Assembly (NCBI GenBank): GCA_039707655.1
Contig: CM077665.1
Span: 447,019,531 to 447,083,530, forward strand
DNA length: 64,000 nt
Direction: 5' to 3'
Source of the DNA: Elymus sibiricus
Lineage: Eukaryota; Streptophyta; Magnoliopsida; Poales; Poaceae
Shown here: positions 9,217-22,458 of the stretch, in pieces
Layout of the letters: each line of letters starts with the position of its first letter
How positions within the stretch are numbered: position 1 is the first letter of the stretch
The notes under the pieces: model-generated
What the model saw: the letters and a program-made list of their open reading frames with translations, nothing else
Told to the model about the DNA's origin: nothing
The model's database searches: none
Made by a program: the position numbers and the translations under genes

Positions 9217-12200
9217 TCAAAATAAATCATGAAATGCATGAAAAATAGCAAATGAAGTCAGAAAAGGGTTGAAAAGTGATGATGTGGCTTTGAATGGTGC
9301 ATATTGAATGCAGAAAAAGTCTTGAGTTAAAATATGTTTAAAAAAATAAAATCCTTTTGTAATAGACGAGTTTTCGTCCGAAACCCTGATACTTCGAAGG
9401 AGATTGTCCAGTTTGTACACGAAGTGCATCCAGTTTTTCCCGTAACCCTCTCACCTTTTTAGCACATGCTATGTGGGTGAAATTATGATACCATGCCAAT
9501 TTTCAACCATTTCAGAGTTCATTTGCAGTGCTTTTCAATCTCAGGGTCATCTTAGCTCAAAATAAATCATGAAATGCATGAAAAATAGCAAATGAAGTCA
9601 GAAAAGGGTTGAAAAGTGATGATGTGGCTTTGAATGGTGCATATTGAATGCAGAAAAAGTCTTGAGTTAAAATATGTTTAAAATATGAAATCCCTTTTGT
9701 AATAGACGAGTTTTCGTCCGAAACCCTGATACTTCGAAGGAGATTGTCTAGTTTGTACACGAAGTGCATCCAGTTTTTCCCATAACCCTCTCAACTTTTT
9801 AGCACATGCTATGTGGGTGAAATTATGATACCATGCCAATTTACAACCATTTCAGAGTTCATTTGCAGTGCTTTTCAATCTCAGGGTCATCTTAGCTCAA
9901 AATAAATCATGAAATGCATGAAAAATAGCAAATGAAGTCAGAAAATGGTTGAAAAGTGATGATGTGGCTTTGAATGGTGCATATTGAATGCAGAAAAAGT
10001 CTTGATTTAAAATATGTTTAAAAATATGAAATCCCTTTGTAATAGACATGTTTTCGTCCGAAACCCTAATACTTCGAAGGAGATTGTCCAGTTTCTACAC
10101 GAAGTACATCCTGTTTTTCCCGTAACTTTCTCAACTTCTTAGGACATGCTATGTGGATGAAATTATGATAACATGCCAATTTTCAACAATTCCAAAGTTC
10201 ATTTGCAGTGCTTTTCAATCTCAGGGTTATCTTAGCTCAAAATAAATCATGAAATGCATGAAAAATAGCAAATGAAGTCAGAAAAGGGTTGAAAAGTGAT
10301 GATGTGGCTTTGAATGGTGCATATTGAATGCAGAAAAAGTCTTGAGTTAAAATATGTTTAAAAATATGAAATCCCTTTGTAATAGACATGTTTTCGTCCG
10401 AAACCCTGATACTTCGAAGGAGATTGTCCAGTTTCTACACGAAGTACATCCAGTTTTTCCCGTAACCCTCTCAATTTCTTAGGACATGCTATGTGGGTGA
10501 AATTATGATACCATGCCAATTTTCAACCATTTCAGAGTTCATTTGCAGTGCTTTTCAATCTCAGGGTCATCTTAGCTCAAGATAAATCATGAAATGCATG
10601 AAAAATAGCAAATGAAGTCAGAAAAGGGTTGAAAAGTGATGATGTGGCTTTGAATGGTGCATATTGAATGCAGAAAAAGTCTTGAGTTAAAATATGTTTA
10701 AAAAATGAAATCCCTTTTGTAATAGACGAGTTTTCGTCCGAAACCCTAATACTTCGAAGGAGATTGTCCAGTTTGTACACGAAGTGCATCCAGTTTTTCC
10801 CATAACCCTCTCAACTTTTTAGCACATGCTATGTGGGTGAAATTATGATACCATGCCAATTTTCAACCATTTCAGAGTTCATTTGCAGTGCTTTTCAATC
10901 TCAGGGTCATCTTAGCTCAAAATAAATCATGAAATGCATGAAAAATAGCAAATGAAGTCAGAAAAGGGTTGAAAAGTGATGATGTGGCTTTGAATGGTGC
11001 ATATTGAATGCAGAAAAAGTCTTGAGTTAAAATATGTTTAAAAAAATAAAATCCTTTTGTAATAGACGAGTTTTCGTCCGAAACCCTGATACTTCGAAGG
11101 AGATTGTCCAGTTTGTACACGAAGTGCATCCAGTTTTTCCCGTAACCCTCTCACCTTTTTAGCACATGCTATGTGGGTGAAATTATGATACCATGCCAAT
11201 TTTCAACCATTTCAGAGTTCATTTGCAGTGCTTTTCAATCTCAGGGTCATCTTAGCTCAAAATAAATCATGAAATGCATGAAAAATAGCAAATGAAGTCA
11301 GAAAAGGGTTGAAAAGTGATGATGTGGCTTTGAATGGTGCATATTGAATGCAGAAAAAGTCTTGAGTTAAAATATGTTTAAAATATGAAATCCCTTTTGT
11401 AATAGACGAGTTTTCGTCCGAAACCCTGATACTTCGAAGGAGATTGTCCAGTTTGTACACGAAGTGCATCCAGTTTTTCCCATAACCCTCTCAACTTTTT
11501 AGCACATGCTATGTGGGTGAAATTATGATACCATGCCAATTTACAACCATTTCAGAGTTCATTTGCAGTGCTTTTCAATCTCAGGGTCATCTTAGCTCAA
11601 AATAAATCATGAAATGCATGAAAAATAGCAAATGAAGTCAGAAAATGGTTGAAAAGTGATGATGTGGCTTTGAATGGTGCATATTGAATGCAGAAAAAGT
11701 CTTGATTTAAAATATGTTTAAAAATATGAAATCCCTTTGTAATAGACATGTTTTCGTCCGAAACCCCAATACTTCGAAGGAGATTGTCCAGTTTCTACAC
11801 GAAGTACATCCTGTTTTTCCCGTAACTTTCTCAACTTCTTAGGACATGCTATGTGGATGAAATTATGATAACATGCCAATTTTCAACCATTCCAAAGTTC
11901 ATTTGCAGTGCTTTTCAATCTCAGGGTTATCTTAGCTCAAAATAAATCATGAAACGCATGAAAAATAGCAAATGAAGTCAGAAAAGGGTTGAAAAGTGAT
12001 GATGTGGCTTTGAATGGTGCATATTGAATGCAGAAAAAGTCTTGAGTTAAAATATGTTTAAAAATATGAAATCCCTTTGTAATAGACATGTTTTCGTCCG
12101 AAACCCTGATACTTCGAAGGAGATTGTCCAGTTTCTACACGAAGTACATCCAGTTTTTCCCGTAACCCTCTCAACTTCTTAGGACATGCTATGTGGGTGA

Positions 12201-15200
12201 AATTATTATACCATGCCAATTTTCAACCATTTCAGAGTTCATTTGCAGTGCTTTTCAATCTCAGGGTCATCTTAGCTCAAAATAAATCATGAAATGCATG
12301 AAAAATAGCAAATGAAGTCAGAAAAGGGTTGAAAAGTGATGATGTGGCTTTGAATGGTGCATATTGAATGCAGAAAAAGTCTTGAGTTAAAATATGTTTA
12401 AAAAATGAAATCCCTTTTGTAATAGACGAGTTTTCGTCCAAAACCCTAATACTTCGAAGGAGATTGTCCAGTTTGTACACGAAGTGCATCCAGTTTTTCC
12501 CGTAACCCTCTCAACTTTTTAGCACATGCTATGTGGGTGAAATTATGATACCATGCCAATTTTCAACCATTTCAGAGTTCATTTGCAGTGCTTTTCAATC
12601 TTAGGGTCATCTTAGCTCAAAATAAATCATGAAATGCATGAAAAATAGCAAATGAAGTCAGAAAAGGCTTGAAAAGTGATGACGTGGCTTTGAATGGTGC
12701 ATATTGAATGCAGAAAAAGTCTTGAGTTAAAATATGTTTAAAAATATGAAATCCCTTTGTAATAGACATGTTTTCGTCCGAAACCCTGATACTTCGAAGG
12801 AGATTGTCCAGTTTGTACACGAAGTGCATCCAGTTTTTCCCGTAACCCTCTCAATTTTTTAGCACATGCTATGTGGGTGAAATTATGATACCATGCCAAT
12901 TTTCAACCATTCCAGAGTTCATTTGCAGTGCTTTTCAATCTTAGGGTCATCTTAGCTCAAAATAAATCATGAAATGCATGAAAAATAGCAAATGAAGTCA
13001 GAAAAGGGTTGAAAAGTGATGATGTGGCTTTGAATGGTGCATATTGAATGCAGAAAAAGTCTTGAGTTAAAATATGTTTAAAAAATGAAATCCCTTTTGT
13101 AATAGACGAGTTTTCGTCCGAAACCCTAATACTTCGAAGGAGATTGTCCAGTTTGTACACGAAGTGCATCCAGTTTTTCCCATAACCCTCTCAACTTTTT
13201 AGCACATGCTATGTGGGTGAAATTATGATACCATGCCAATTTTCAACCATTTCAGAGTTCATTTGCAGTGCTTTTCAATCTCAGGGTCATCTTAGCTCAA
13301 AATAAATCATGAAATGCATGAAAAATAGCAAATGAAGTCAGAAAAGGGTTGAAAAGTGATGATGTGGCTTTGAATGGTGCATATTGAATGCAGAAAAAGT
13401 CTTGAGTTAAAATATGTTTAAAAAAATAAAATCCTTTTGTAATAGACGAGTTTTCGTCCGAAACCCTGATACTTCGAAGGAGATTGTCCAGTTTGTACAC
13501 GAAGTGCATCCAGTTTTTCCCGTAACCCTCTCACCTTTTTAGCACATGCTATGTGGGTGAAATTATGATACCATGCCAATTTTCAACCATTTCAGAGTTC
13601 ATTTGCAGTGCTTTTCAATCTCAGGGTCATCTTAGCTCAAAATAAATCATGAAATGCATGAAAAATAGCAAATGAAGTCAGAAAAGGGTTGAAAAGTGAT
13701 GATGTGGCTTTGAATGGTGCATATTGAATGCAGAAAAAGTCTTGAGTTAAAATATGTTTAAAATATGAAATCCCTTTTGTAATAGACGAGTTTTCGTCCG
13801 AAACCCTGATACTTCGAAGGAGATTGTCCAGTTTGTACACGAAGTGCATCCAGTTTTTCCCATAACCCTCTCAACTTTTTAGCACATGCTATGTGGGTGA
13901 AATTATGATACCATGCCAATTTACAACCATTTCAGAGTTCATTTGCAGTGCTTTTCAATCTCAGGGTCATCTTAGCTCAAAATAAATCATGAAATGCATG
14001 AAAAATAGCAAATGAAGTCAGAAAATGGTTGAAAAGTGATGATGTGGCTTTGAATGGTGCATATTGAATGCAGAAAAAGTCTTGATTTAAAATATGTTTA
14101 AAAATATGAAATCCCTTTGTAATAGACATGTTTTCGTCCGAAACCCCAATACTTCGAAGGAGATTGTCCAGTTTCTACACGAAGTACATCCTGTTTTTCC
14201 CGTAACTTTCTCAACTTCTTAGGACATGCTATGTGGATGAAATTATGATAACATGCCAATTTTCAACCATTCCAAAGTTCATTTGCAGTGCTTTTCAATC
14301 TCAGGGTTATCTTAGCTCAAAATAAATCATGAAACGCATGAAAAATAGCAAATGAAGTCAGAAAAGGGTTGAAAAGTGATGATGTGGCTTTGAATGGTGC
14401 ATATTGAATGCAGAAAAAGTCTTGAGTTAAAATATGTTTAAAAATATGAAATCCCTTTGTAATAGACATGTTTTCGTCCGAAACCCTGATACTTCGAAGG
14501 AGATTGTCCAGTTTCTACACGAAGTACATCCAGTTTTTCCCGTAACCCTCTCAACTTCTTAGGACATGCTATGTGGGTGAAATTATTATACCATGCCAAT
14601 TTTCAACCATTTCAGAGTTCATTTGCAGTGCTTTTCAATCTCAGGGTCATCTTAGCTCAAAATAAATCATGAAATGCATGAAAAATAGCAAATGAAGTCA
14701 GAAAAGGGTTGAAAAGTGATGATGTGGCTTTGAATGGTGCATATTGAATGCAGAAAAAGTCTTGAGTTAAAATATGTTTAAAAAATGAAATCCCTTTTGT
14801 AATAGACGAGTTTTCGTCCAAAACCCTAATACTTCGAAGGAGATTGTCCAGTTTGTACACGAAGTGCATCCAGTTTTTCCCGTAACCCTCTCAACTTTTT
14901 AGCACATGCTATGTGGGTGAAATTATGATACCATGCCAATTTTCAACCATTTCAGAGTTCATTTGCAGTGCTTTTCAATCTTAGGGTCATCTTAGCTCAA
15001 AATAAATCATGAAATGCATGAAAAATAGCAAATGAAGTCAGAAAAGGCTTGAAAAGTGATGACGTGGCTTTGAATGGTGCATATTGAATGCAGAAAAAGT
15101 CTTGAGTTAAAATATGTTTAAAAATATGAAATCCCTTTGTAATAGACATGTTTTCGTCCGAAACCCTGATACTTCGAAGGAGATTGTCCAGTTTGTACAC

Positions 15201-15336
15201 GAAGTGCATCCAGTTTTTCCCGTAACCCTCTCAATTTTTTAGCACATGCTATGTGGGTGAAATTATGATACCATGCCAATTTTCAACCATTCCAGAGTTC
15301 ATTTGCAGTGCTTTTCAATCTTAGGGTCATCTTAGC
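9217..15336. repeat. HOR block with 2,380-bp seven-monomer unit (F S W C I M I)
   Basis: The unit 10917-13296 is followed by a near-identical copy at 13297-15336 that lacks the seventh monomer. Shared private variants confirm the 2,380-bp offset: CGAAACCCCAATAC near 11760 and 14140, GAAACGCATG near 11951 and 14331, AATTATTATACC near 12201 and 14581, and GTCCAAAACCC near 12436 and 14816. A five-monomer version lacking the fifth and sixth monomers precedes it (9217-10916). The same F S W C I M order opens the window at 7-2044, so this type order is older than the local duplication. Confidence 0.88.
12957..13296. repeat. Exemplar 340-bp satellite monomer with internal dyads
   Basis: A representative monomer used here to map internal landmarks. 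TCATG-AAATG-CATGA (12967-12981) is a 5-bp dyad around an ATGCAT core. TTTCG-TC-CGAAA (13112-13123) is a 12-bp imperfect palindrome. CTTCGAAG (13132-13139) is a perfect 8-bp palindrome. AAACCCTAA (13121-13129) matches nine bases of the plant telomere repeat in this monomer but reads AAACCCTGA in many others. A long imperfect inverted repeat straddles the monomer junction, with arms at 12897-12937 and 12979-13018. The unit is roughly twice a nucleosomal repeat in length, as in many plant satellites. It resembles the general style of 340-380 bp grass heterochromatic satellites, but I cannot assign it to a named family. Confidence 0.9.
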
Positions 15337-18300
15337 TCAAAATAAATCATGAAATGCATGAAAAATAGCAAATGAAGTCAGAAAAGGGTTAAAAGTCATG
15401 ATGTGGCTTTTAATGGTGCATATTGAATGCAGAAAAAGTCTTGAGTTAAAATATGTTTAAAAATATGAAATCCCTTTGTAATAGACGAGTTTTCGTCCGA
15501 AACCCTGATACTTCGAAGGAGATTGTCCAGTTTGTACACGAAGTGCATCCAGTTTTTCCCGTAACCCTCTCAATTTTTTAGCACATGCTATGTGGGTGAA
15601 ATTATGATACCATGCCAATTTTCAACCATTCCAGAGTTCATTTGCAGTGCTTTTCAATCTTAGGGTCATCTTAGCTCAAAATAAATCATGAAATGCATGA
15701 AAAATAGCAAATGAAGTCAGAAAAGGGTTGAAAAGTGATGATGTGGCTTTGAATGGTGCATATTGAATGCAGAAAAAGTCTTGAGTTAAAATATGTTTAA
15801 AAAATGAAATCCCTTTTGTAATAGACGAGTTTTCGTCCGAAACCCTGATACTTCGAAGGAGATTGTCCAGTTTGTACACGAAGTGCATCCAGTTTTTCCC
15901 GTAACTTTCTCAACTTTTTAGCACATGCTATGTGGGTGAAATTATGATACCATGCCAATTATCAACCATTTCAGAGTTCATTTGCAGTGCTTTTCAATTT
16001 CAAGGTCATCTTAGCTCAAAATAAATCATGAAATGCATGAAAAATAGCAAATGAAGTCAGAAAAGGGTTGAAAACTGATGATGTGGCTTTGAATGGTGCA
16101 TATTGAATGCAGAAAAAGTCTTGAGTTAAAATATGTTTAAAAAATAAAATCCTTTTGTAATAGACGAGTTTTCGTCCGAAACCCTGATACTTCGAAGGAG
16201 ATTGTCCAGTTTGTACACGAAGTGCATCCAGTTTTTCCCGAACTTTCTCAACTTTTTAGCACATGCTATGTGGGTTTAATTATGATACCATGCCAATTTT
16301 CAACCATTTCAGAGTTCATTTGCAGTCCTTTTCAATCTCAGGGTCATCTTAGCTCAAAATAAATCATGAAATGCATGAAAAATAGCAAATGAAGTCAGAA
16401 AAGGGTTGAAAAGTGATGATGTGGCTTTGAATGGTGCATATTGAATGCAGAAAAAGTCTTGAGTTAAAATATGTTTAAAAAAATGAAATCCCTTTGTAAT
16501 AGACGAGTTTTCGTCCGAAACCCTGATACTTCGAAGGAGATTGTCCAGTTTGTACACGAAGTGCATCCAGTTTTTCCCGAACTTTCTCAACTTTTTAGCA
16601 CATGCTATGTGGGTTTAATTATGATACCATGCCAATTTTCAACCATTTCAGAGTTCATTTGCAGTGCTTTTCAATCTCAGGGTCATCTTAGCTCAAAATA
16701 AATCATTAAATGCATGAAAAATAGCAAATGAAGTCAGAAAAGGGTTGAAAAGTGATGATGTGGCTTTGAATGGTGCATATTGAATGCAGAAAAAGTCTTG
16801 AGTTAAAATATGTTTAAAAAATGAAATCCCTTTTGTAATAAACATGTTTTCGTCCGAAACCCTAATACTTCGAAGGAGATTGTCCAGTTTCTACACGAAG
16901 TACATCCTGTTTTTCCCGTAACTTTCTCAACTTCTTAGGACATGCTATGTGGATGAAATTATGATAACATGCCAATTTTCAACCATTCCAAAGTTCATTT
17001 GCAGTGCTTTTCAATCTCAGGGTTATCTTAGCTCAAGATAAATCATGAAATGCATGAAAAATAGCAAATGAAGTCAGAAAAGGGTTGAAAAGTGATGATG
17101 TGGCTTTGAATGGTGCATATTGAATGCAGAAAAAGTCTTGAGTTAAAATATGTTTAAAAATATGAAATCCCTTTGTAAAAGACATGTTTTCGTCCGAAAC
17201 CCTGATACTTCGAAGGAGATTGTCCAGTTTCTACACGAAGTACATCCAGTTTTTCCCGTAACCCTCTCAACTTCTTAGGACATGCTATGTGGGTGAAATT
17301 ATTATACCATGCCAATTTTCAACCATTTCAGAGTTCATTTGCAGTGCTTTTCAATCTCAGGGTCATCTTAGCTCAAAATAAATCATGAAATGCATGAAAA
17401 ATAGCAAATGAAGTCAGAAAAGGGTTGAAAAGTGATGATGTGGCTTTGAATGGTGCATATTGAATGCAGAAAAAGTCTTGAGTTAAAATATGTTTAAAAA
17501 ATGAAATCCCTTTTGTAATAGACGAGTTTTCGTCCGAAACCCTAATACTTCGAAGGAGATTGTCCAGTTTGTACACGAAGTACATCCAGTTTTTCCCGTA
17601 ACCCTCTCAACTTCTTAGGACATGCTATGTGGGTGAAATTATGATACCATGCCAATTTTCAACCATTTCAGAGTTCATTTGCAGTGCTTTTCAATCTCAG
17701 GGTCATCTTAGCTCAAAATAAATCATGAAATGCATGAAAAATAGCAAATGAAGTCAGAAAAGGGTTGAAAAGTGATGATGTGGCTTTGAATGGTGCATAT
17801 TGAATGCAGAAAAAGTCTTGAGTTAAAATATGTTTAAAAAATGAAATCCCTTTTGTAATAGACGAGTTTTCGTCCGAAACCCTAATACTTCGAAGGAGAT
17901 TGTCCAGTTTGTACACGAAGTGCATCCAGTTTTTCCCGTAACCCTCTCAACTTTTTAGCACATGCTATGTGGGTGAAATTATGATACCATGCCAATTTTC
18001 AACCATTTCAGAGTTCATTTGCAGTGCTTTTCAATCTTAGGGTCATCTTAGCTCAAAATAAATCATGAAATGCATGAAAAATAGCAAATGAAGTCAGAAA
18101 AGGCTTGAAAAGTGATGACGTGGCTTTGAATGGTGCATATTGAATGCAGAAAAAGTCTTGAGTTAAAATATGTTTAAAAATATGAAATCCCTTTGTAATA
18201 GACATGTTTTCGTCCGAAACCCTGATACTTCGAAGGAGATTGTCCAGTTTGTACACGAAGTGCATCCAGTTTTTCCCGTAACCCTCTCAATTTTTTAGCA

Positions 18301-21300
18301 CATGCTATGTGGGTGAAATTATGATAACATGCCAATTTTCAACCATTCCAGAGTTCATTTGCAGTGCTTTTCAATCTTAGGGTCATCTTAGCTCAAAATA
18401 AATCATGAAATGCATGAAAAATAGCAAATGAAGTCAGAAAAGGGTTAAAAGTCATGATGTGGCTTTTAATGGTGCATATTGAATGCAGAAAAAGTCTTGA
18501 GTTAAAATATGTTTAAAAATATGAAATCCCTTTGTAATAGACGAGTTTTCGTCCGAAACCCTGATACTTCGAAGGAGATTGTCCAGTTTGTACACGAAGT
18601 GCATCCAGTTTTTCCCGTAACCCTCTCAATTTTTTAGCACATGCTATGTGGGTGAAATTATGATACCATGCCAATTTTCAACCATTCCAGAGTTCATTTG
18701 CAGTGCTTTTCAATCTTAGGGTCATCTTAGCTCAAAATAAATCATGAAATGCATGAAAAATAGCAAATGAAGTCAGAAAAGGGTTGAAAAGTGATGATGT
18801 GGCTTTGAATGGTGCATATTGAATGCAGAAAAAGTCTTGAGTTAAAATATGTTTAAAAAATGAAATCCCTTTTGTAATAGACGAGTTTTCGTCCGAAACC
18901 CTGATACTTCGAAGGAGATTGTCCAGTTTGTACACGAAGTGCATCCAGTTTTCCCCGTAACTTTCTCAACTTTTTAGCACATGCTATGTGGGTGAAATTA
19001 TGATACCATGCCAATTATCAACCATTTCAGAGTTCATTTGCAGTGCTTTTCAATTTCAAGGTCATCTTAGCTCAAAATAAATCATGAAATGCATGAAAAA
19101 TAGCAAATGAAGTCAGAAAAGGGTTGAAAACTGATGATGTGGCTTTGAATGGTGCATATTGAATGCAGAAAAAGTCTTGAGTTAAAATATGTTTAAAAAA
19201 TAAAATCCTTTTGTAATAGACGAGTTTTCGTCCGAAACCCTGATACTTCGAAGGAGATTGTCCAGTTTGTACACGAAGTGCATCCAGTTTTTCCCGTAAC
19301 CCTCTCACCTTTTTAGCACATGCTATGTGGGTGAAATTATGATACCATGCCAATTTTCAACCATTTCAGAGTTCATTTGTAGTCCTTTTCAATCTCAGGG
19401 TCATCTTAGCTCAAAATAAATCATGAAATGCATGAAAAATAGCAAATGAAGTCAGAAAAGGGTTGAAAAGTGATGATGTGGCTTTGAATGGTGCATATTG
19501 AATGCAGAAAAAGTCTTGAGTTAAAATATGTTTAAAAAAATGAAATCCCTTTGTAATAGACGAGTTTTCGTCCGAAACCCTGATACTTCGAAGGAGATTG
19601 TCCAGTTTGTACACGAAGTGCATCCAGTTTTTCCCGAACTTTCTCAACTTTTTAGCACATGCTATGTGGGTTTAATTATGATACCATGCCAATTTTCAAC
19701 CATTTCAGAGTTCATTTGCAGTGCTTTTCAATCTCAGGGTCATCTTAGCTCAAAATAAATCATTAAATGCATGAAAAATAGCAAATCAAGTCAGAAAAGG
19801 GTTGAAAAGTGATGATGTGGCTTTGAATGGTGCATATTGAATGCAGAAAAAGTCTTGAGTTAAAATATGTTTAAAAAATGAAATCCCTTTTGTAATAAAC
19901 ATGTTTTCGTCCGAAACCCTAATCCTTCGAAGGAGATTGTCCAGTTTCTACACGAAGTACATCCTGTTTTTCCCGTAACTTTCTCAACTTCTTAGGACAT
20001 GCTATGTGGATGAAATTATGATAACATGCCAATTTTCAACCATTCCAAAGTTCATTTGCAGTGCTTTTCAATCTCAGGGTTATCTTAGCTCAAAATAAAT
20101 CATGAAATGCATGAAAAATAGCAAATGAAGTCAGAAAAGGGTTGAAAAGTGATGATGTGGCTTTGAATGGTGCATATTGAATGCAGAAAAAGTCTTGAGT
20201 TAAAATATGTTTAAAAATATGAAATCCCTTTGTAATAGACATGTTTTCGTCCGAAACCCTGATACTTCGAAGGAGATTGTCCAGTTTCTACACGAAGTAC
20301 ATCCAGTTTTTCCCGTAACCCTCTCAACTTCTTAGGACATGCTATGTGGGTGAAATTATTATACCATGCCAATTTTCAACCATTTCAGAGTTCATTTGCA
20401 GTGCTTTTCAATCTCAGGGTCATCTTAGCTCAAAATAAATCATGAAATGCATGAAAAATAGCAAATGAAGTCAGAAAAGGGTTGAAAAGTGATGATGTGG
20501 CTTTGAATGGTGCATATTGAATGCAGAAAAAGTCTTGAGTTAAAATATGTTTAAAAAATGAAATCCCTTTTGTAATAGACGAGTTTTCGTCCGAAACCCT
20601 AATACTTCGAAGGAGATTGTCCAGTTTGTACACGAAGTGCATCCAGTTTTTCCCGTAACCCTCTCAACTTTTTAGCACATGCTATGTGGGTGAAATTATG
20701 ATACCATGCCAATTTTCAACCATTTCAGAGTTCATTTGCAGTGCTTTTCAATCTTAGGGTCATCTTAGCTCAAAATAAATCATGAAATGCATGAAAAATA
20801 GCAAATGAAGTCAGAAAAGGCTTGAAAAGTGATGACGTGGCTTTGAATGGTGCATATTGAATGCAGAAAAAGTCTTGAGTTAAAATATGTTTAAAAATAT
20901 GAAATCCCTTTGTAATAGACATGTTTTCGTCCGAAACCCTGATACTTCGAAGGAGATTGTCCAGTTTGTACACGAAGTGCATCCAGTTTTTCCCGTAACC
21001 CTCTCAATTTTTTAGCACATGCTATGTGGGTGAAATTATGATACCATGCCAATTTTCAACCATTCCAGAGTTCATTTGCAGTGCTTTTCAATCTTAGGGT
21101 CATCTTAGCTCAAAATAAATCATGAAATGCATGAAAAATAGCAAATGAAGTCAGAAAAGGGTTGAAAAGTGATGATGTGGCTTTGAATGGTGCATATTGA
21201 ATGCAGAAAAAGTCTTGAGTTAAAATATGTTTAAAAAATGAAATCCCTTTTGTAATAGACGAGTTTTCGTCCGAAACCCTGATACTTCGAAGGAGATTGT

Positions 21301-22127
21301 CCAGTTTGTACACGAAGTGCATCCAGTTTTCCCCGTAACTTTCTCAACTTTTTAGCACATGCTATGTGGGTGAAATTATGATACCATGCCAATTATCAAC
21401 CATTTCAGAGTTCATTTGCAGTGCTTTTCAATTTCAAGGTCATCTTAGCTCAAAATAAATCATGAAATGCATGAAAAATAGCAAATGAAGTCAGAAAAGG
21501 GTTGAAAACTGATGATGTGGCTTTGAATGGTGCATATTGAATGCAGAAAAAGTCTTGAGTTAAAATATGTTTAAAAAATAAAATCCTTTTGTAATAGACG
21601 AGTTTTCGTCCGAAACCCTGATACTTCGAAGGAGATTGTCCAGTTTGTACACGAAGTGCATCCAGTTTTTCCCGTAACCCTCTCACCTTTTTAGCACATG
21701 CTATGTGGGTGAAATTATGATACCATGCCAATTTTCAACCATTTCAGAGTTCATTTGTAGTCCTTTTCAATCTCAGGGTCATCTTAGCTCAAAATAAATC
21801 ATGAAATGCATGAAAAATAGCAAATGAAGTCAGAAAAGGGTTGAAAAGTGATGATGTGGCTTTGAATGGTGCATATTGAATGCAGAAAAAGTCTTGAGTT
21901 AAAATATGTTTAAAAATATGAAATCCCTTTGTAATAGACGAGTTTTCGTCCGAAACCCTGATACTTCGAAGGAGATTGTCCAGTTTGTACACGAAGTGCA
22001 TCCAGTTTTTCCCGAACTTTCTCAACTTTTTAGCACATGCTATGTGGGTTTAATTATGATACCATGCCAATTTTCAACCATTTCAGAGTTCATTTGCAGT
22101 GCTTTTCAATCTCAGGGTCATCTTAGC
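15337..22127. repeat. HOR block with ~3,057-bp nine-monomer unit and shortened copies
   Basis: Monomers start at 15337 (D), 15676, 16015, 16354 (K), 16693, 17033, 17373, 17713 and 18053 (M). The order repeats from 18393 with one I monomer missing (18393, 18732, 19072, 19411, 19750, 20090, 20430, 20770). It repeats again from 21110 without the D monomer (21110, 21450, 21789). Markers include AAAAGTCATG (15393, 18449), ATCATTAAATG (16703, 19760), GAAAACTGATG (16070, 19127, 21505) and CAGTTTTCCCCGTAAC (18946 and 21324, offset 2,378). Offsets are 3,056-3,057 bp where all monomers are present. Confidence 0.85.
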
Positions 22128-22458
22128 TCAAAATAAATCATGAAATGCATGAAAAATAGCAAATGAAGTCAGAAAAGGGTTGAAAAGTGATGATGTGGCT
22201 TTGAATGGTGCATATTGAATGCAGAAAAAGTCTTGAGTTAAAATATGTTTAAAAAATGAAATCCCTAACATGTTTTCGTCCGAAACCCTGATACTTCGAA
22301 GGAGATTGTCCAGTTTGTACACGAAGTGCATCCAGTTTTTCCCGTAACTTTCTCAACTTTTTAGCACATGCTATGTGGGTGAAATTATGATACCATGCCA
22401 ATTATCAACCATTCCAGAGTTCATTTGCAGTGCTTTTCAATTTCAAGGTCATCTTAGC
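22128..22458. repeat. 331-bp deletion monomer
   Basis: The shortest monomer in the window. Near 22264 the usual AATCCCTTTTGTAATAGACGA reads AATCCCTAACATG, so nine bases are lost just before the TTTTCGTCCG segment. The rest is a normal I-type head and an ACATG-type junction. It appears once only, marking a recent private event or a recombination point between I- and C/M-type monomers. Confidence 0.85.

Noticed and set aside
13100..13140. CENP-B-box-like element
   Set aside because: The TTCG and CGAAA pieces are reminiscent, but the spacing and core of the mammalian CENP-B box are not matched and plants lack a clear CENP-B role.
12957..13169. Minus-strand 70-codon frame present in most monomers (65-93 codons in variants)
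   Set aside because: It recurs only because the monomers are nearly identical. Monomer lengths of 338-340 bp shift frame between units, variants truncate or extend it freely, and there is no recognisable domain.
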